From: an uncultured bacterium
GTDB taxonomy: Bacteria > Bacillota > Clostridia > Lachnospirales > Lachnospiraceae
NCBI GenBank assembly: GCA_947643145.1
Contig: CANRVD010000027.1
Span: forward strand, 1-36,058
Length of the DNA stretch: 36,058 nt
Reading direction: 5' to 3'
This document shows, in pieces, positions 7,435-15,987 of this stretch. The notes under the pieces are model-generated. The model was given only the letters and a program-made list of their open reading frames with translations, made no database searches and had not been told where the DNA came from. Each line of letters opens with the position of its first letter. The stretch's first letter is position 1. Both the position numbers and the translations under genes were made by a program.

Positions 7435-8511
7435 CTAATATTGAGCGTCGATGATTTCCTGTGTAACAACGGTCATATCCTGACTCTCGCCGTTCACTTC
7501 AATAGAAGGAATAATATCCTCTTTTACAAACCAGTGCTCCTCCATGTATACTTCTTTTTCAGGTGTCTCATTATTCTGCAGCTTCTTGATAACTTCCTCA
7601 ACAAAAGGAGCTGCAAGTGGATTACACTCAAAGTCTGCATTAATTTCACCAGACATTACGCGCTCCAGTCCTGCTGTACAAGCATCGAAGGAAACAAGGA
7701 TAACATCACCGTCAACACCATACTTGATACCAGCAGCTTTCATAGCATCCATAGCACCAAATGCCTCATTATCATTCTGGCAGATTACTACGTTAAACTT
7801 ACCTTCATAACTCTTGATGTAAGACTCCATAATTTCCTGTCCACCATCCTGTGTGAAGTCACCATCCTGTGAATCCAGAATCTTCCATCCTTCTCTGTCA
7901 GCAATTTCCTTAAATCCATCTGTACGTCCTATTGTAGCAGAAGCTCCTTTCGAACCCTCAATTACAAGTGCATTTACCTCAGAAATATTCTTTTCCTTGA
8001 TATATGCTTTCAGCCATTCTCCTGCCGCAAGACCTTCTGTCTTGAAGTTAGAACCTACCCAGGATACGTACTTGTCTGAATCTTCAATCGTACGGTCAAT
8101 TACAATAACCGGAATACCTGCATCCTCACATTCGGTAAGTACTGTATCCCATCCATTGGCAACGATTGGGTCGATAATGATGTAATCAACATCCTGCTCA
8201 ATAAAGTTACGTACTGCTTCTAACTGAACTGCAGGATCATTATCACAGTCAACAAACTGTAAATCATATCCGTTATCCTTAGAAAATACATCCTGACAAG
8301 ACTTTGTGGAAGCGGTACGCCAGTCTGACTCATGTCCAACCTGTGCAAAACCGATGGTAATCAGCCCATCACCCTTTGAATCATCAGAGTCTTCCTTCTG
8401 CGTCTCCTGCTGTTTGTCATTTTCCTTTGCATCATCATCAGAACCACATCCAACCAACATGGTAGCAGCCATAGATACCGTCAGCAAAGTTGCTAAAAAT
8501 TTCTTCTTCAT
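7435..8511 (-). CDS. ytfQ: YtfQ-like sugar-binding lipoprotein, main copy
   Basis: Substrate-binding lipoprotein of 358 residues and the first gene of the transporter. The signal peptide ends in lipobox MLVGC (Cys about residue 22), followed by an Asp/Glu/Lys/Ser-rich tether. The mature domain shows the YtfQ motifs GFAQVGHESDWRTAST, QLEAVRNFIEQDVDYIIIDP, GWDTVLTECEDAGIPVIVIDR, IEGSKGASATIGRTDGFKEI, DFTQDGGQEIMESYI and VICQNDNEAFGAMDAM. The ATG follows AAGGAGG with 10-base spacing. It lies downstream of the two-component genes and is a clear paralogue of 2461-3513. The likely ligand is a furanose sugar or pentose; this is inferred from family only. Confidence 0.92.
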   Translation of the reverse strand: MKKKFLATLLTVSMAATMLVGCGSDDDAKENDKQQETQKEDSDDSKGDGLITIGFAQVGHESDWRTASTKSCQDVFSKDNGYDLQFVDCDNDPAVQLEAVRNFIEQDVDYIIIDPIVANGWDTVLTECEDAGIPVIVIDRTIEDSDKYVSWVGSNFKTEGLAAGEWLKAYIKEKNISEVNALVIEGSKGASATIGRTDGFKEIADREGWKILDSQDGDFTQDGGQEIMESYIKSYEGKFNVVICQNDNEAFGAMDAMKAAGIKYGVDGDVILVSFDACTAGLERVMSGEINADFECNPLAAPFVEEVIKKLQNNETPEKEVYMEEHWFVKEDIIPSIEVNGESQDMTVVTQEIIDAQY

Positions 8512-8551
8512 ACTACTAAATCCTCCTTACTTTTCTTTATCGTACTTATAT

Positions 8552-8557
8552 ATTATA
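8552..8557 (-). promoter_or_regulatory. Candidate -10 box for the transporter operon
   Basis: A perfect minus-strand TATAAT lies about 40 bases before the lipoprotein start. At 17 bases upstream there is only CGTATT, a poor -35. That suits an activator-dependent promoter, and the AraC-type regulator encoded upstream is an obvious candidate. The binding site itself is not identified. Confidence 0.45.
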
Positions 8558-8665
8558 AAAAAATAAAGAAAAAAAATACGGAGGTCTTTCAGAATTAAGT
8601 GTAGTTTTTTATTTTTTTCCTGCCCATTTATAACATTAAGTTAATTTTTTTACGAAAAAAGTGGA

Positions 8666-10120
8666 TTAATTTACGATTGGTATGGTAACTGTGACCACAG
8701 TACCTTCCTGATAGGTACTTTCAATTCCAATTCCATAGGTCATCCCATAGTTAAGCTGCAGGCGCTGATTTACATTAAACAGCCCAAAACCGGAAGGATT
8801 CTCCGTATCTTCCTGCTCCCCGCATATCAGCTTTCTCACATGTTCCAGACGCTCTGGCTTCATTCCAATCCCATTGTCATGAACACAAAATATAATCTGC
8901 CCCTCTTCTTTCCTGCCTGTAATTCTGATATGCCCCAGCCCGCGCTTATTTTTAATCCCATGATAGAGGGCATTTTCCACCAAAGGCTGGAGCGTCAGTT
9001 TTAAAATAGAGTATTGATTCAGCTCCTTAGGTATCTGAATATCATATTTGAGAATATCCCGGTAACGGAACTGCTGAATCTGCAAGTAACTGCGGATATG
9101 CATTTCCTCCTCCTGTATCGAAATATAATCCCTTCCCTTACTGAGCGTAGTCCGAAAAAAGTCAGACAGTGTTGTTACCATCTGTACCACCTGTTCTTTC
9201 TCCCCTGCTTCTGCCAGCCAAATAATGCTGTCTAACGTATTATATAAGAAATGTGGATTAATCTGCGCCTGAAGAACTTTCAGCTCTGTTTGGCGGAGAT
9301 TTATCTGCTCAATCCTGATATCTTCTACCAGATTTCCAATTTTTTCCACCATGCGGTTAAAGCTTACGTTCAAAACCGTCAGTTCATCATCACTGTCTTC
9401 CTGTGCACGGACGGCAAAGTCACCGCTTCCTGCCTGCTTGGTTGCCTCAGAAAGCCTGCGGATTGGCTCTGTAATCCCTGTCATAATCATCCGGCTAAGC
9501 AAAACGGCCCCCAACAGAATAGCAGCAAAAATAAAAATACTTGTACGAAGTGCCGCCGATACATCCGAACGAATCCCATCCCGAAGCGTTTCCAGACGGG
9601 TGGTCTCAAAGTAAATATATTCCTGAATCTGCTCCTGAATCAGTTCTGTCAGAACACGGATATTTAAATCCAGCCGCTCAAGATTCTCATCATAAGCACC
9701 GCTGACCTGCGCATCCGCCTCTATCTCTTCCACGCGGTCTTCCAGTGTATTCAGACATCTCAAAATCCCATCAAGCTGACTCCTTGCATGCTCTGAATCA
9801 GCCAGGCGATACAAGATTCTAAAATTCTCCCTTGCTCCATCAATTAATGTATGAGGCTGCCTTGTCCCTACCAAATCCTTTGCCCTCTCCATATTTACCA
9901 CAACGATATACATGGAATAATCCATATCCTCTTTAAAATTGATACTGTATTTATTTGCCATAGTAATGTTATCTGCAATCGTATTATAGCGGTCTGAAAA
10001 ACGATTGACCAAAAGCAGCAGATACACAATCAACACAGTAAGTGGTACCAGGCATACCACAACAAGCATATACAACCTCTTCTGCAAGGAAGAACCCTTT
10101 TTCTTCATAAGCCGTACCAT
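8666..10120 (-). CDS. YesM-type sensor histidine kinase
   Basis: Membrane sensor kinase of the LytS/YesM (His_kinase, PF06580) type, about 484 residues from the ATG at 10120; an ATG at 10108 (MKKKGSSLQKRL) is equally plausible and neither has an ideal Shine-Dalgarno. Two membrane segments flank an extracytoplasmic region of about 160 residues, mostly helical. Then come a HAMP linker (RMIMTGITEPIRRLSEATKQ), the phospho-acceptor box QINPHFLYNTLDSIIWLAE and an ATPase domain with LQPLVENALYHGIK (N box), NGIGM (G1) and NPSGFGLFNVNQRL (G2). It sits directly after the YesN-type regulator gene and before the sugar transporter. That arrangement is typical of kinases that sense a sugar outside the cell, sometimes through the lipoprotein. 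The ligand is inferred, not shown. Confidence 0.92.
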   Translation of the reverse strand: MVRLMKKKGSSLQKRLYMLVVVCLVPLTVLIVYLLLLVNRFSDRYNTIADNITMANKYSINFKEDMDYSMYIVVVNMERAKDLVGTRQPHTLIDGARENFRILYRLADSEHARSQLDGILRCLNTLEDRVEEIEADAQVSGAYDENLERLDLNIRVLTELIQEQIQEYIYFETTRLETLRDGIRSDVSAALRTSIFIFAAILLGAVLLSRMIMTGITEPIRRLSEATKQAGSGDFAVRAQEDSDDELTVLNVSFNRMVEKIGNLVEDIRIEQINLRQTELKVLQAQINPHFLYNTLDSIIWLAEAGEKEQVVQMVTTLSDFFRTTLSKGRDYISIQEEEMHIRSYLQIQQFRYRDILKYDIQIPKELNQYSILKLTLQPLVENALYHGIKNKRGLGHIRITGRKEEGQIIFCVHDNGIGMKPERLEHVRKLICGEQEDTENPSGFGLFNVNQRLQLNYGMTYGIGIESTYQEGTVVTVTIPIVN

Positions 10121-10140
10121 CCCTTTCCATCTTTCATGCC

Positions 10141-11745
10141 TTACGCCTGACGCCGGAATTCCTTCGGAGTACAATCCTGCGTCTTCTTAAACAGATAACT
10201 AAAATAATGCGAATCCTTATAGCCCACTGCATATGCTATTTCCGCTGACTTCATGGAAGATGTGCGAAGCAGCTCTCTTGCCTTCTCCATACGGACAGAA
10301 GTCAGATATTCAATAAAAGTCTGTCCTGTTCCCTGACTGAAAATACTGCTGAAATGATTCGGGCTCAAATTCACGCTAGCTGCTACGGAATTCAGTGAGA
10401 TATCCTCATTGTCAAAATGCTGCTCGATATAGTTTTTGGCATCTACAAGAATCGAATGATACTTTTGCTGTGACACAGTCTCCCGCAAATCAATGGTAGT
10501 CTCTAAAACCTTCCTTAAATATTCCTTATTTGCCTCCTCTGTAGAAAAAACAGCAACCATATCCTGAATATTTCCACAGCTTTCCACTAAAACCTCTGCC
10601 TCATAGCCAAGTTCTTCCAATAACGCCAGTGCAGCAAAATACATATCCATCGTAACGTATCCCCGGAATAAAAGAGACTGTATATTTCGTTCCCCAAAAC
10701 TCAGGAAATACTCATCAACAAAATCGGCCACTTCACTTTTTAGTCCTGTTTTCAAAAAACGCTCTGCAACTCTTCTGTCCAGCTTTTTAACTTCCAAAGA
10801 ACCAAGTTCTGGCTCCTCCCTAATATAAGGCTGTTCCGAAAGCGCACTACTGTAAATAATCTGATTCCGTTCTTTCAGATACCGGTATGCAAACGCATGG
10901 CTGGCCTCCTCGAAGCACTTATTTAGCTCACTTAACCGCTCCACGGCTTTTCCAATACCACCAAAATATTCTATCTCGTTATAATTTTCTAGAATATCCT
11001 TTAACTCCTTTAAAAAAGCATCCTCTATTTCTTTCAGCGGCTTTTCAGCAGACTCCTTTAAAATAAACGCCCATCCTTCGATTCCCAAATCAACCATCAG
11101 GATTTCCGGAGTATTCTCTATCACTTTTTCTATATCATGCGCTACATTATCCTTTTTCCCAAAATCCCCCCCTGGCTCCTCATCGGCAAAAATCTGGAAC
11201 AGAAGAATATTATAGCAGTTTGCCACTAAATCCATCCCTATCTCCCGTCCCTCCTTAAGAAGTGCAGAAGTCTGGCTTTTTCCCAAAACAATGCTTCTGA
11301 AAAATTTCTGTCTGGCAAGCTGAAGATTTTCTAGCCGCTCCTGTTCAAAGGTCTTTTGAAATTCTCTTTCCTCCAAAACAGTCTGGGCCACTCTTTTTAC
11401 TGCCTCTAAGAGCTTTACACCTGTAATTGGCTTTAGAAGATAATCTGTAATCCCAATATTAATTCCTTCCTGCGCCAGTTCAAAATCGTCATAACCGCTT
11501 AAAATAATAATCTTAACATCCGACATCTCCTGCTTCACCAAACGGCTTAACTCCAACCCATCCATAAACGGCATCTTGATATCTGTAATCAGGATATCCG
11601 GCTTCGTTTTCTGAATCATCGGATAAGCCAGCTCTCCGTCACTGGCCTCTCCCACAAACAAAAATCCCTCTTTCTCCCAGTCAATATTACGTTTAATTCC
11701 CTCCCGCATAATAATTTCATCTTCCACTAAAAATACTTTAATCAT
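10141..11745 (-). CDS. YesN-type response regulator with AraC DNA-binding domain
   Basis: Response regulator of about 534 residues. The N-terminal receiver domain (1-120) begins MIKVFLVEDEIIMREGI, with the phospho-acceptor Asp in PDILITDIKMPFMDG and the conserved Lys in YLLKPI. A central region of about 300 residues (130-420) has no domain I can name. The C-terminal AraC/XylS double helix-turn-helix contains LSPNHFSSIFSQGTGQTFIEYL and IAYAVGYKDSHYFSYLFKKTQDCTPKEFR. The start at 11745 is chosen over 11757 because GAGG lies 6 bases before it. It is co-oriented with the kinase gene 20 bases downstream and the sugar transporter. It probably activates the lipoprotein promoter on sugar sensing. Confidence 0.93.
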   Translation of the reverse strand: MIKVFLVEDEIIMREGIKRNIDWEKEGFLFVGEASDGELAYPMIQKTKPDILITDIKMPFMDGLELSRLVKQEMSDVKIIILSGYDDFELAQEGINIGITDYLLKPITGVKLLEAVKRVAQTVLEEREFQKTFEQERLENLQLARQKFFRSIVLGKSQTSALLKEGREIGMDLVANCYNILLFQIFADEEPGGDFGKKDNVAHDIEKVIENTPEILMVDLGIEGWAFILKESAEKPLKEIEDAFLKELKDILENYNEIEYFGGIGKAVERLSELNKCFEEASHAFAYRYLKERNQIIYSSALSEQPYIREEPELGSLEVKKLDRRVAERFLKTGLKSEVADFVDEYFLSFGERNIQSLLFRGYVTMDMYFAALALLEELGYEAEVLVESCGNIQDMVAVFSTEEANKEYLRKVLETTIDLRETVSQQKYHSILVDAKNYIEQHFDNEDISLNSVAASVNLSPNHFSSIFSQGTGQTFIEYLTSVRMEKARELLRTSSMKSAEIAYAVGYKDSHYFSYLFKKTQDCTPKEFRRQA

Positions 11746-11769
11746 TTCAATCCTCATTTCTACTTATGG

Positions 11770-11798
11770 ATATTAGTGGCAAAAAAAGAGACTGCAAA
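11770..11798 (-). promoter_or_regulatory. Candidate promoter of the two-component genes
   Basis: Minus-strand TAATAT (11770-11775) with TTTGCA (11793-11798) 17 bases upstream. The -35 falls inside the cheY terminator hairpin. The -35 matches consensus at only four of six bases. Confidence 0.35.
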
Positions 11799-11811
11799 GC
11801 AGTCTCTTTTT
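11783..11811 (-). terminator. Rho-independent terminator of cheY
   Basis: Perfect 13-bp stem AAAAAGAGACTGC with its complement and an AAA loop. On the minus strand it is followed by a run of T, 16 bases after the cheY stop codon. Confidence 0.93.
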
Positions 11812-11826
11812 ATTATGTATAACCTC

Positions 11827-12189
11827 TTATCCAATAACTTTCTTAACAGCTTCTAATACACGGTCTGCCTGAAACGGTTTTACGATAAAGTCTTTTGCAC
11901 CATTTTGTATCGCCTCAATAACCATTGCCTGCTGTCCCATCGCAGAACACATAATTACATTTGCACCGCCATCAATTTCTTTGATCTTTTTGAGTGCCTG
12001 AATACCATCCATTTCTGGCATAGTAATATCAAGCGTGATTAAATCCGGCTTTAACTCGCTATATTTCTGAACAGCTACAACGCCATTTTCAGCCTCTCCA
12101 ACAACGTTGTAACCACCTTTCGTTAAAATATCTTTCACCATCATACGCATAAATGCTGCATCATCAACAATTAAAATATTATTTCCCAT
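11827..12189 (-). CDS. cheY: Orphan CheY-like single-domain response regulator
   Basis: Stand-alone receiver domain of 120 residues with no output domain. The acidic pair is Asp9-Asp10 (ILIVDDAAFMR), the phospho-acceptor is Asp54 (LITLDITMPEMDG), the switch Ser is in MCSAMGQ, and the conserved Lys is in DFIVKPFQ. The MRMM... and GxxVVGEAENG pattern is typical of Firmicute and Thermotoga chemotaxis CheY, which binds the flagellar motor switch (FliM in most bacteria) when phosphorylated. No kinase, flagellar or chemotaxis gene lies nearby. GGGAG precedes the ATG by 7 bases. It is a single-gene transcription unit between a consensus promoter and a strong terminator. Confidence 0.9.
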   Translation of the reverse strand: MGNNILIVDDAAFMRMMVKDILTKGGYNVVGEAENGVVAVQKYSELKPDLITLDITMPEMDGIQALKKIKEIDGGANVIMCSAMGQQAMVIEAIQNGAKDFIVKPFQADRVLEAVKKVIG

Positions 12190-12316
12190 AGTCTTTCTCC
12201 CTTACTATAATTTTAACTATTTGTCCACATATAACTGACCTTGCAAACTGTTTAGCAGACAAAAGCCTGTAACGAAAACATTCCTCTGCAATTATTATTT
12301 TTAGATTTCTATTGTT

Positions 12317-12345
12317 ATTATATTACTTCCCCCCTCTTTTGTCAA
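12317..12345 (-). promoter_or_regulatory. Consensus sigma-A promoter of cheY
   Basis: Minus-strand TTGACA (12340-12345), exactly 17 bases, then TATAAT (12317-12322): a full consensus promoter. The transcript would have a leader of about 120 bases before cheY, with weak hairpins and no riboswitch I recognise. Confidence 0.8.
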
Positions 12346-12408
12346 GAAATTTACTGAATCTCAACTACATTCTATATTTTTACCCTAAAAGCCTTACCCT
12401 CCACATAT

Positions 12409-12861
12409 CTAATAGTATTTTGGACTTCCCCACAGGTTGTTCTTTTTCAATTCAATATATTCCGCATATGCTCTTTCCAAGATTTGCTTTTCATTTGCAA
12501 ACTTTAGCAGATGATATGCCTCATGATACTTATAAAATCCTGAATCACGAAAGAATTCTTCCTTTTGTGGTTTACTAAAGTAACTTTCACCCATCATAAG
12601 ATACCAATGAACATCCTTTACTACGGTGTCTGTCGGTGTATTAAAGGTATATTGACTCTTTCCTACATACTTTATAATACTGGCATCTGCACTTGTCTCC
12701 TCCTTAACTTCTCTCAGTGCAGTTTCTTTGTATTCTTCCCCCTCTTCAACGGTACCTTTTGGCAGCACCCACCCCTCATACCGGTTCTTATAATTCTTAT
12801 ACAGGAGTAAAATCTTTCCTCTGAAAATCACCACACCGCCACAGCTTGTTGCTTCGATCAT
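12409..12861 (-). CDS. NUDIX hydrolase
   Basis: NUDIX family pyrophosphohydrolase of 150 residues, expected to cleave nucleoside diphosphates linked to another moiety. The NUDIX box is near residues 38-60: GTVEEGEEYKETALREVKEE, with the usual G-x5-E-x7-REVxEE spacing. The following residues are TSA, so the usual Gly after EE is replaced by Ser. The metal-binding Glu residues are intact. The C-terminal tail (about 110-150) is helical and not part of the core fold. The start at 12861 follows AAGGAGG with 7-base spacing. It has its own promoter (12902-12930). The substrate cannot be inferred. Confidence 0.88.
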   Translation of the reverse strand: MIEATSCGGVVIFRGKILLLYKNYKNRYEGWVLPKGTVEEGEEYKETALREVKEETSADASIIKYVGKSQYTFNTPTDTVVKDVHWYLMMGESYFSKPQKEEFFRDSGFYKYHEAYHLLKFANEKQILERAYAEYIELKKNNLWGSPKYY

Positions 12862-12901
12862 TGCACTTCCTCCTTGGCCCGTGTGTTCAAAAACTACTCC
12901 T

Positions 12902-12930
12902 AGTATAACCTTTTTTTCTCTTCTTGGCAA
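12902..12930 (-). promoter_or_regulatory. Sigma-A-like promoter of the NUDIX gene
   Basis: Minus-strand TTGCCA (12925-12930), 17-base spacer, TATACT (12902-12907), about 40 bases before the ribosome-binding site. Confidence 0.6.
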
Positions 12931-12955
12931 TGTTTTTCATTACAGCTTATTTTCC

Positions 12956-13042
12956 GTTACGATTCACAGCCGTCCTAAACATCATGCAGAAAACCATCCG
13001 GCTTTGCCGTCCGGCACTGCAAAATCAACTGTGAAGCGTAAC
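12956..13042. repeat. Large imperfect inverted repeat after the PBP gene
   Basis: The outer arms GTTACGATTCACAG (12956-12969) and CTGTGAAGCGTAAC (13029-13042) pair with one mismatch over 14 bases. Inside are TGCAG/CTGCA and a CCGGC/GCCG core. The right arm touches the penicillin-binding protein stop codon. There is no clear T-run, so it may stabilise the 3' end or be a small mobile hairpin repeat rather than a simple terminator. Confidence 0.6.
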
Positions 13043-14541
13043 TATTTTCCAATATACTCTTCAAACATTTCTCTTGCAATTGGTACAGCATACTGGCTTC
13101 CCGTTCCGGCTCCCTCCACAATAATGCTGACTGCTATCCTGGGATTATCGGCAGGTGCAAAGCCTACAAACCATGCATGAGAAGTTCCTTCTGAATCAAA
13201 TTCTGCAGAACCGGTCTTTCCTGCCACAGAGTATGACAAAGAACTAAGAGAACGCCCCGTACCATCCGTTACAACAGAACGCATAAAACGGTTCATTTTC
13301 TGTGCCACCCATTCCTCAATAATCTGCCCACGCCCCTCCGGCGAATATTCTGTTACAACCCTGCCTGCCTCGCTTTCCACATGGTCAACCACATATGGAG
13401 TCATCATCTTCCCATTATTCGCCACTGTAGCTGCAATCATGGCATTTTCCAAAGGGGTAATCATTGTCTTGCCCTGCCCAATCACCGTCTGCGTCAGTTC
13501 ACCCATGTCAGAATCTTTTGTCAGTGCAAAATCACTTTTATTATATTCAAAATCAACAGAAAGGCTCTTATTAAATAAAAATTTTTCTGTAAGCTTCCTA
13601 AAGGCTGTAATATCTATTTGTGTCCCAATCTGTGCGAATGCCCCGTTACATGACTTGGCAAGTGCTGATTTCAGGTTGAGGCTTCCATGCTTTTCCTTTC
13701 CATAGCAGTTAATTACATTTCCCGAAAAATCATCAGACCCCTGACACTGATAATGAAATTCGGAATAGGTATCTGGATTTTCAATCAGATATTCGATTGC
13801 CGTAAGAAGTTTAAAGGTAGAGCCTGGCGGATACAGTCCCTGTGACGCACGATTCACCAATGCGGATTTTTCCCCCGAATCATTGATAAGTTCATCCCAG
13901 TCTTGCGCTACGCGGTTTGGATTATATGCCGGTCTGGAAACCATCGCCAGCACTTTTCCGGTAGAAGGTTCCAGTGCAACTACTGCCCCCTTTCTTCCTC
14001 CAAGTGCATCATATGCCGCTTTTTGCAAATCGGCATCCAGAGTAGTAACCACATTATCTCCCGGACTTTTTTCTCCCTGAAAGGTATTGGTCAGTTTTTC
14101 CAATGGATTGACATGGGAGGTCAGAAGCGGATAGCACTGCCTGCCTTCTATTCCTGTCATACTGTTGGTATCCCTGCCGACAATATGGCAGAAAATATCA
14201 TTATATGGATAAACTCTGGTATCATTTCCCTTTTCATCTGTAACTGTTTTAGCAAGGACTTTCCCGTCAGCAGATAAAATCTGCCCCTTCTGCACCTTTT
14301 TCGCAAGCACCTCCTGCCTTTTATTATATGGATTGTTAATGACCTCCTGGCTTTGCGTCACCATAAAATACACCAAATAGCCTGCCATGCACAGAAAGAT
14401 AATAGTAATACTATATGTCACCATAAGGATCTGGGAATTCCCACGCCTTCCTTCTCTCACTTTGACCTTCTCCTGTCTGACCGCCATCCGATGTTGCTGC
14501 ACACTAGGCCCTCTGTTTCTTTGGCTTTCTTTCAATGTCAT
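13042..14541 (-). CDS. Class B penicillin-binding protein (PBP2/FtsI-like transpeptidase)
   Basis: Peptidoglycan transpeptidase of 499 residues. It has a basic cytoplasmic N-terminus, one membrane anchor (about residues 40-62, SITIIFLCMAGYLVYFMV), a short pedestal and a C-terminal transpeptidase domain. Catalytic motifs are visible: SxxK at STFK (about 239), SxN at SCN (about 296) and KTG at AGKTGSAEF (about 443). It is co-transcribed with the SEDS gene upstream, with which it should form a glycosyltransferase-transpeptidase pair; the reading frames overlap by 38 bases. The ATG at 14541 has GGGAGGAGG unusually close (3 bases); an in-frame TTG two codons later has better spacing, so the exact start is open. 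The gene is intact although its SEDS partner is interrupted. Confidence 0.93.
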   Translation of the reverse strand: MTLKESQRNRGPSVQQHRMAVRQEKVKVREGRRGNSQILMVTYSITIIFLCMAGYLVYFMVTQSQEVINNPYNKRQEVLAKKVQKGQILSADGKVLAKTVTDEKGNDTRVYPYNDIFCHIVGRDTNSMTGIEGRQCYPLLTSHVNPLEKLTNTFQGEKSPGDNVVTTLDADLQKAAYDALGGRKGAVVALEPSTGKVLAMVSRPAYNPNRVAQDWDELINDSGEKSALVNRASQGLYPPGSTFKLLTAIEYLIENPDTYSEFHYQCQGSDDFSGNVINCYGKEKHGSLNLKSALAKSCNGAFAQIGTQIDITAFRKLTEKFLFNKSLSVDFEYNKSDFALTKDSDMGELTQTVIGQGKTMITPLENAMIAATVANNGKMMTPYVVDHVESEAGRVVTEYSPEGRGQIIEEWVAQKMNRFMRSVVTDGTGRSLSSLSYSVAGKTGSAEFDSEGTSHAWFVGFAPADNPRIAVSIIVEGAGTGSQYAVPIAREMFEEYIGK

Positions 14542-14908
14542 CCTCCTCCCGGCAATTCAAAACATACATTCCCTGAATAATGCAAAATAATATTACTGTA
14601 CTAATAACAGAACTTCCCCCGTAGCTTACCAGAGGCAGGGTTACACCTGTAGACGGTATAAATTTCGTCACACCTCCTATTGTCAGGAATACCTGAAAAA
14701 TGTATTCTACTGCCAGACCTAATGCGGTCAGTTTATAGAACCGCCTTGTCATTTTTAAGGCAACATTGACAAATAATGTAAAACAGCTTACCTCAACTAA
14801 AATCAGACAAATTGCAAAAAATGCTCCCAATTCTTCACTAAGCGCCGAAAAAATGAAAGCGGTTTCCGCAATGGTAATCCTGTATGGAAGCCCTTCGCAT
14901 AGCCCCAT
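14504..14908 (-). CDS. C-terminal SEDS fragment beginning right after the TGA
   Basis: A 134-codon open frame starts with ATG directly abutting the TGA stop of the upstream part (TGAATG) and is in the same frame. It encodes the end of the SEDS protein, with SEELGAFFAICLIL, VTKFIPSTGVTLPLVSYGGS and a charged C-terminus. Only a weak GGCGGA-like site precedes its ATG. Separate translation by termination-reinitiation is possible but not shown. It overlaps the start of the PBP gene by 38 bases, as the intact gene would. Confidence 0.5.
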   Translation of the reverse strand: MGLCEGLPYRITIAETAFIFSALSEELGAFFAICLILVEVSCFTLFVNVALKMTRRFYKLTALGLAVEYIFQVFLTIGGVTKFIPSTGVTLPLVSYGGSSVISTVILFCIIQGMYVLNCREEDDIERKPKKQRA

Positions 14909-15910
14909 TCAAAACCATCCGCCTGTACCTATTGCAAAAAGCGACTGTGCAACCTGATAACCTGCATCATCAATACTTCCCCACGGGTCCTGCCATGCAG
15001 TAACCCTCCTCTGAATATGGTAAAAAAACTGGTACGCCGCTACCGCAGCCACTGCTCCGGCTCCAAAACCCAGACAAAGATAGAGCGGCTGGCGGCTTGC
15101 CACATACAATATGATTAAAAATGTAACATAGTAGATCAACGCCGCCCCCAAGTCCTTCTCTGCCACCAGAATCAGTACATGAATGGCCGCTAACGCCCCT
15201 GCTTTGACCAGATTTTTTAAATCTGTGGACTTTGCAAGCAGTGCTGCAACAAAAAGCACATAAATAATTTTTACAAATTCAGATGGCTGCAAAGCGAATT
15301 TACCAATCACAATCCAGTTTCTTGCACCTTTTCTTTCATCTCCAATGACAAAAACAAGCGCCAGCAGCAGGATACCAATAATGGCATATGCTATTCCAAA
15401 GCGGTCTAAATAATCAAATTTCTCAATTAACAGAGGAATAAACAGCCCTAAAATGCAAATAACTGCTGCAAAAAACATCTGCCGGATTGCATATGCTGTA
15501 TTAATCCGCTCTAACATTACGAAACCAATCATAAAAAGCATCAGCATATTGTTTAAAACCAGTTTCGATGCATTCCGGTAAACATAAATATACGCTTTAT
15601 TAACAAAAATCAGTATCAGCAACTGCACAAGATATAAGATAAGAATTTTTTTATCCAGACTGTTCAAAAAAAGAACAATGGTGCAAATTGCATGAATAGC
15701 GTACATGATTCTGTTCTGTCTACGGTATATACTTTCCTTTCGCTCCGCATTTTTTCCAAAAAATACAGTAAAACAATGCCATGTATATATTGCAAAAAGG
15801 ATAATAATAATATATTTTGATAATTCTACCAGAATAGAATGCAGTACTCTGACTCCATTCATCCCTCCAAATAGTTCCATCCATTTTAACGCTGCTTCTG
15901 TTTTATCCAT
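14504..15910 (-). pseudogene. FtsW/RodA/SpoVE (SEDS) glycosyltransferase interrupted by in-frame TGA
   Basis: SEDS-family peptidoglycan glycosyltransferase, about 468 codons including one in-frame TGA at 14909-14911. The N-terminal 333 residues hold extra membrane segments and the core motifs RKGARNWIVIGKFALQPSE, EKDLGAALIYY (with the family's catalytic Asp) and RVTAWQDPW. Reading runs AIGTGGWF, stop, then MGLCEGLPYRI, in the same frame. The family has Gly after GGxF, so one G-to-T change (GGA to TGA) explains it. The C-terminal part still has the motifs FIFSALSEELG and TGVTLPLVSYGGSS. With the stop, the first product would lack the last two to three membrane segments. It could be a true pseudogene, a sequencing or assembly error, or be rescued by read-through or by reinitiation at the adjacent ATG. 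Confidence 0.85.
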
Positions 15911-15987
15911 AAGCCCTCACTTTCTCGCATCGTGCTTTATACCAGACATCCTCCCCATGCCGGCTTCACTGCATAAATGATTCATGA

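Noticed and set aside
14909..14911. TGA in the SEDS gene as selenocysteine or a UGA=Gly code
   Set aside because: The family position is Gly, not Cys, and I see no SECIS-like hairpin right after it. Other genes here use TGA as a normal stop (for example the YtfT-like permease and the AAA+ ATPase), which argues against a reassigned code.
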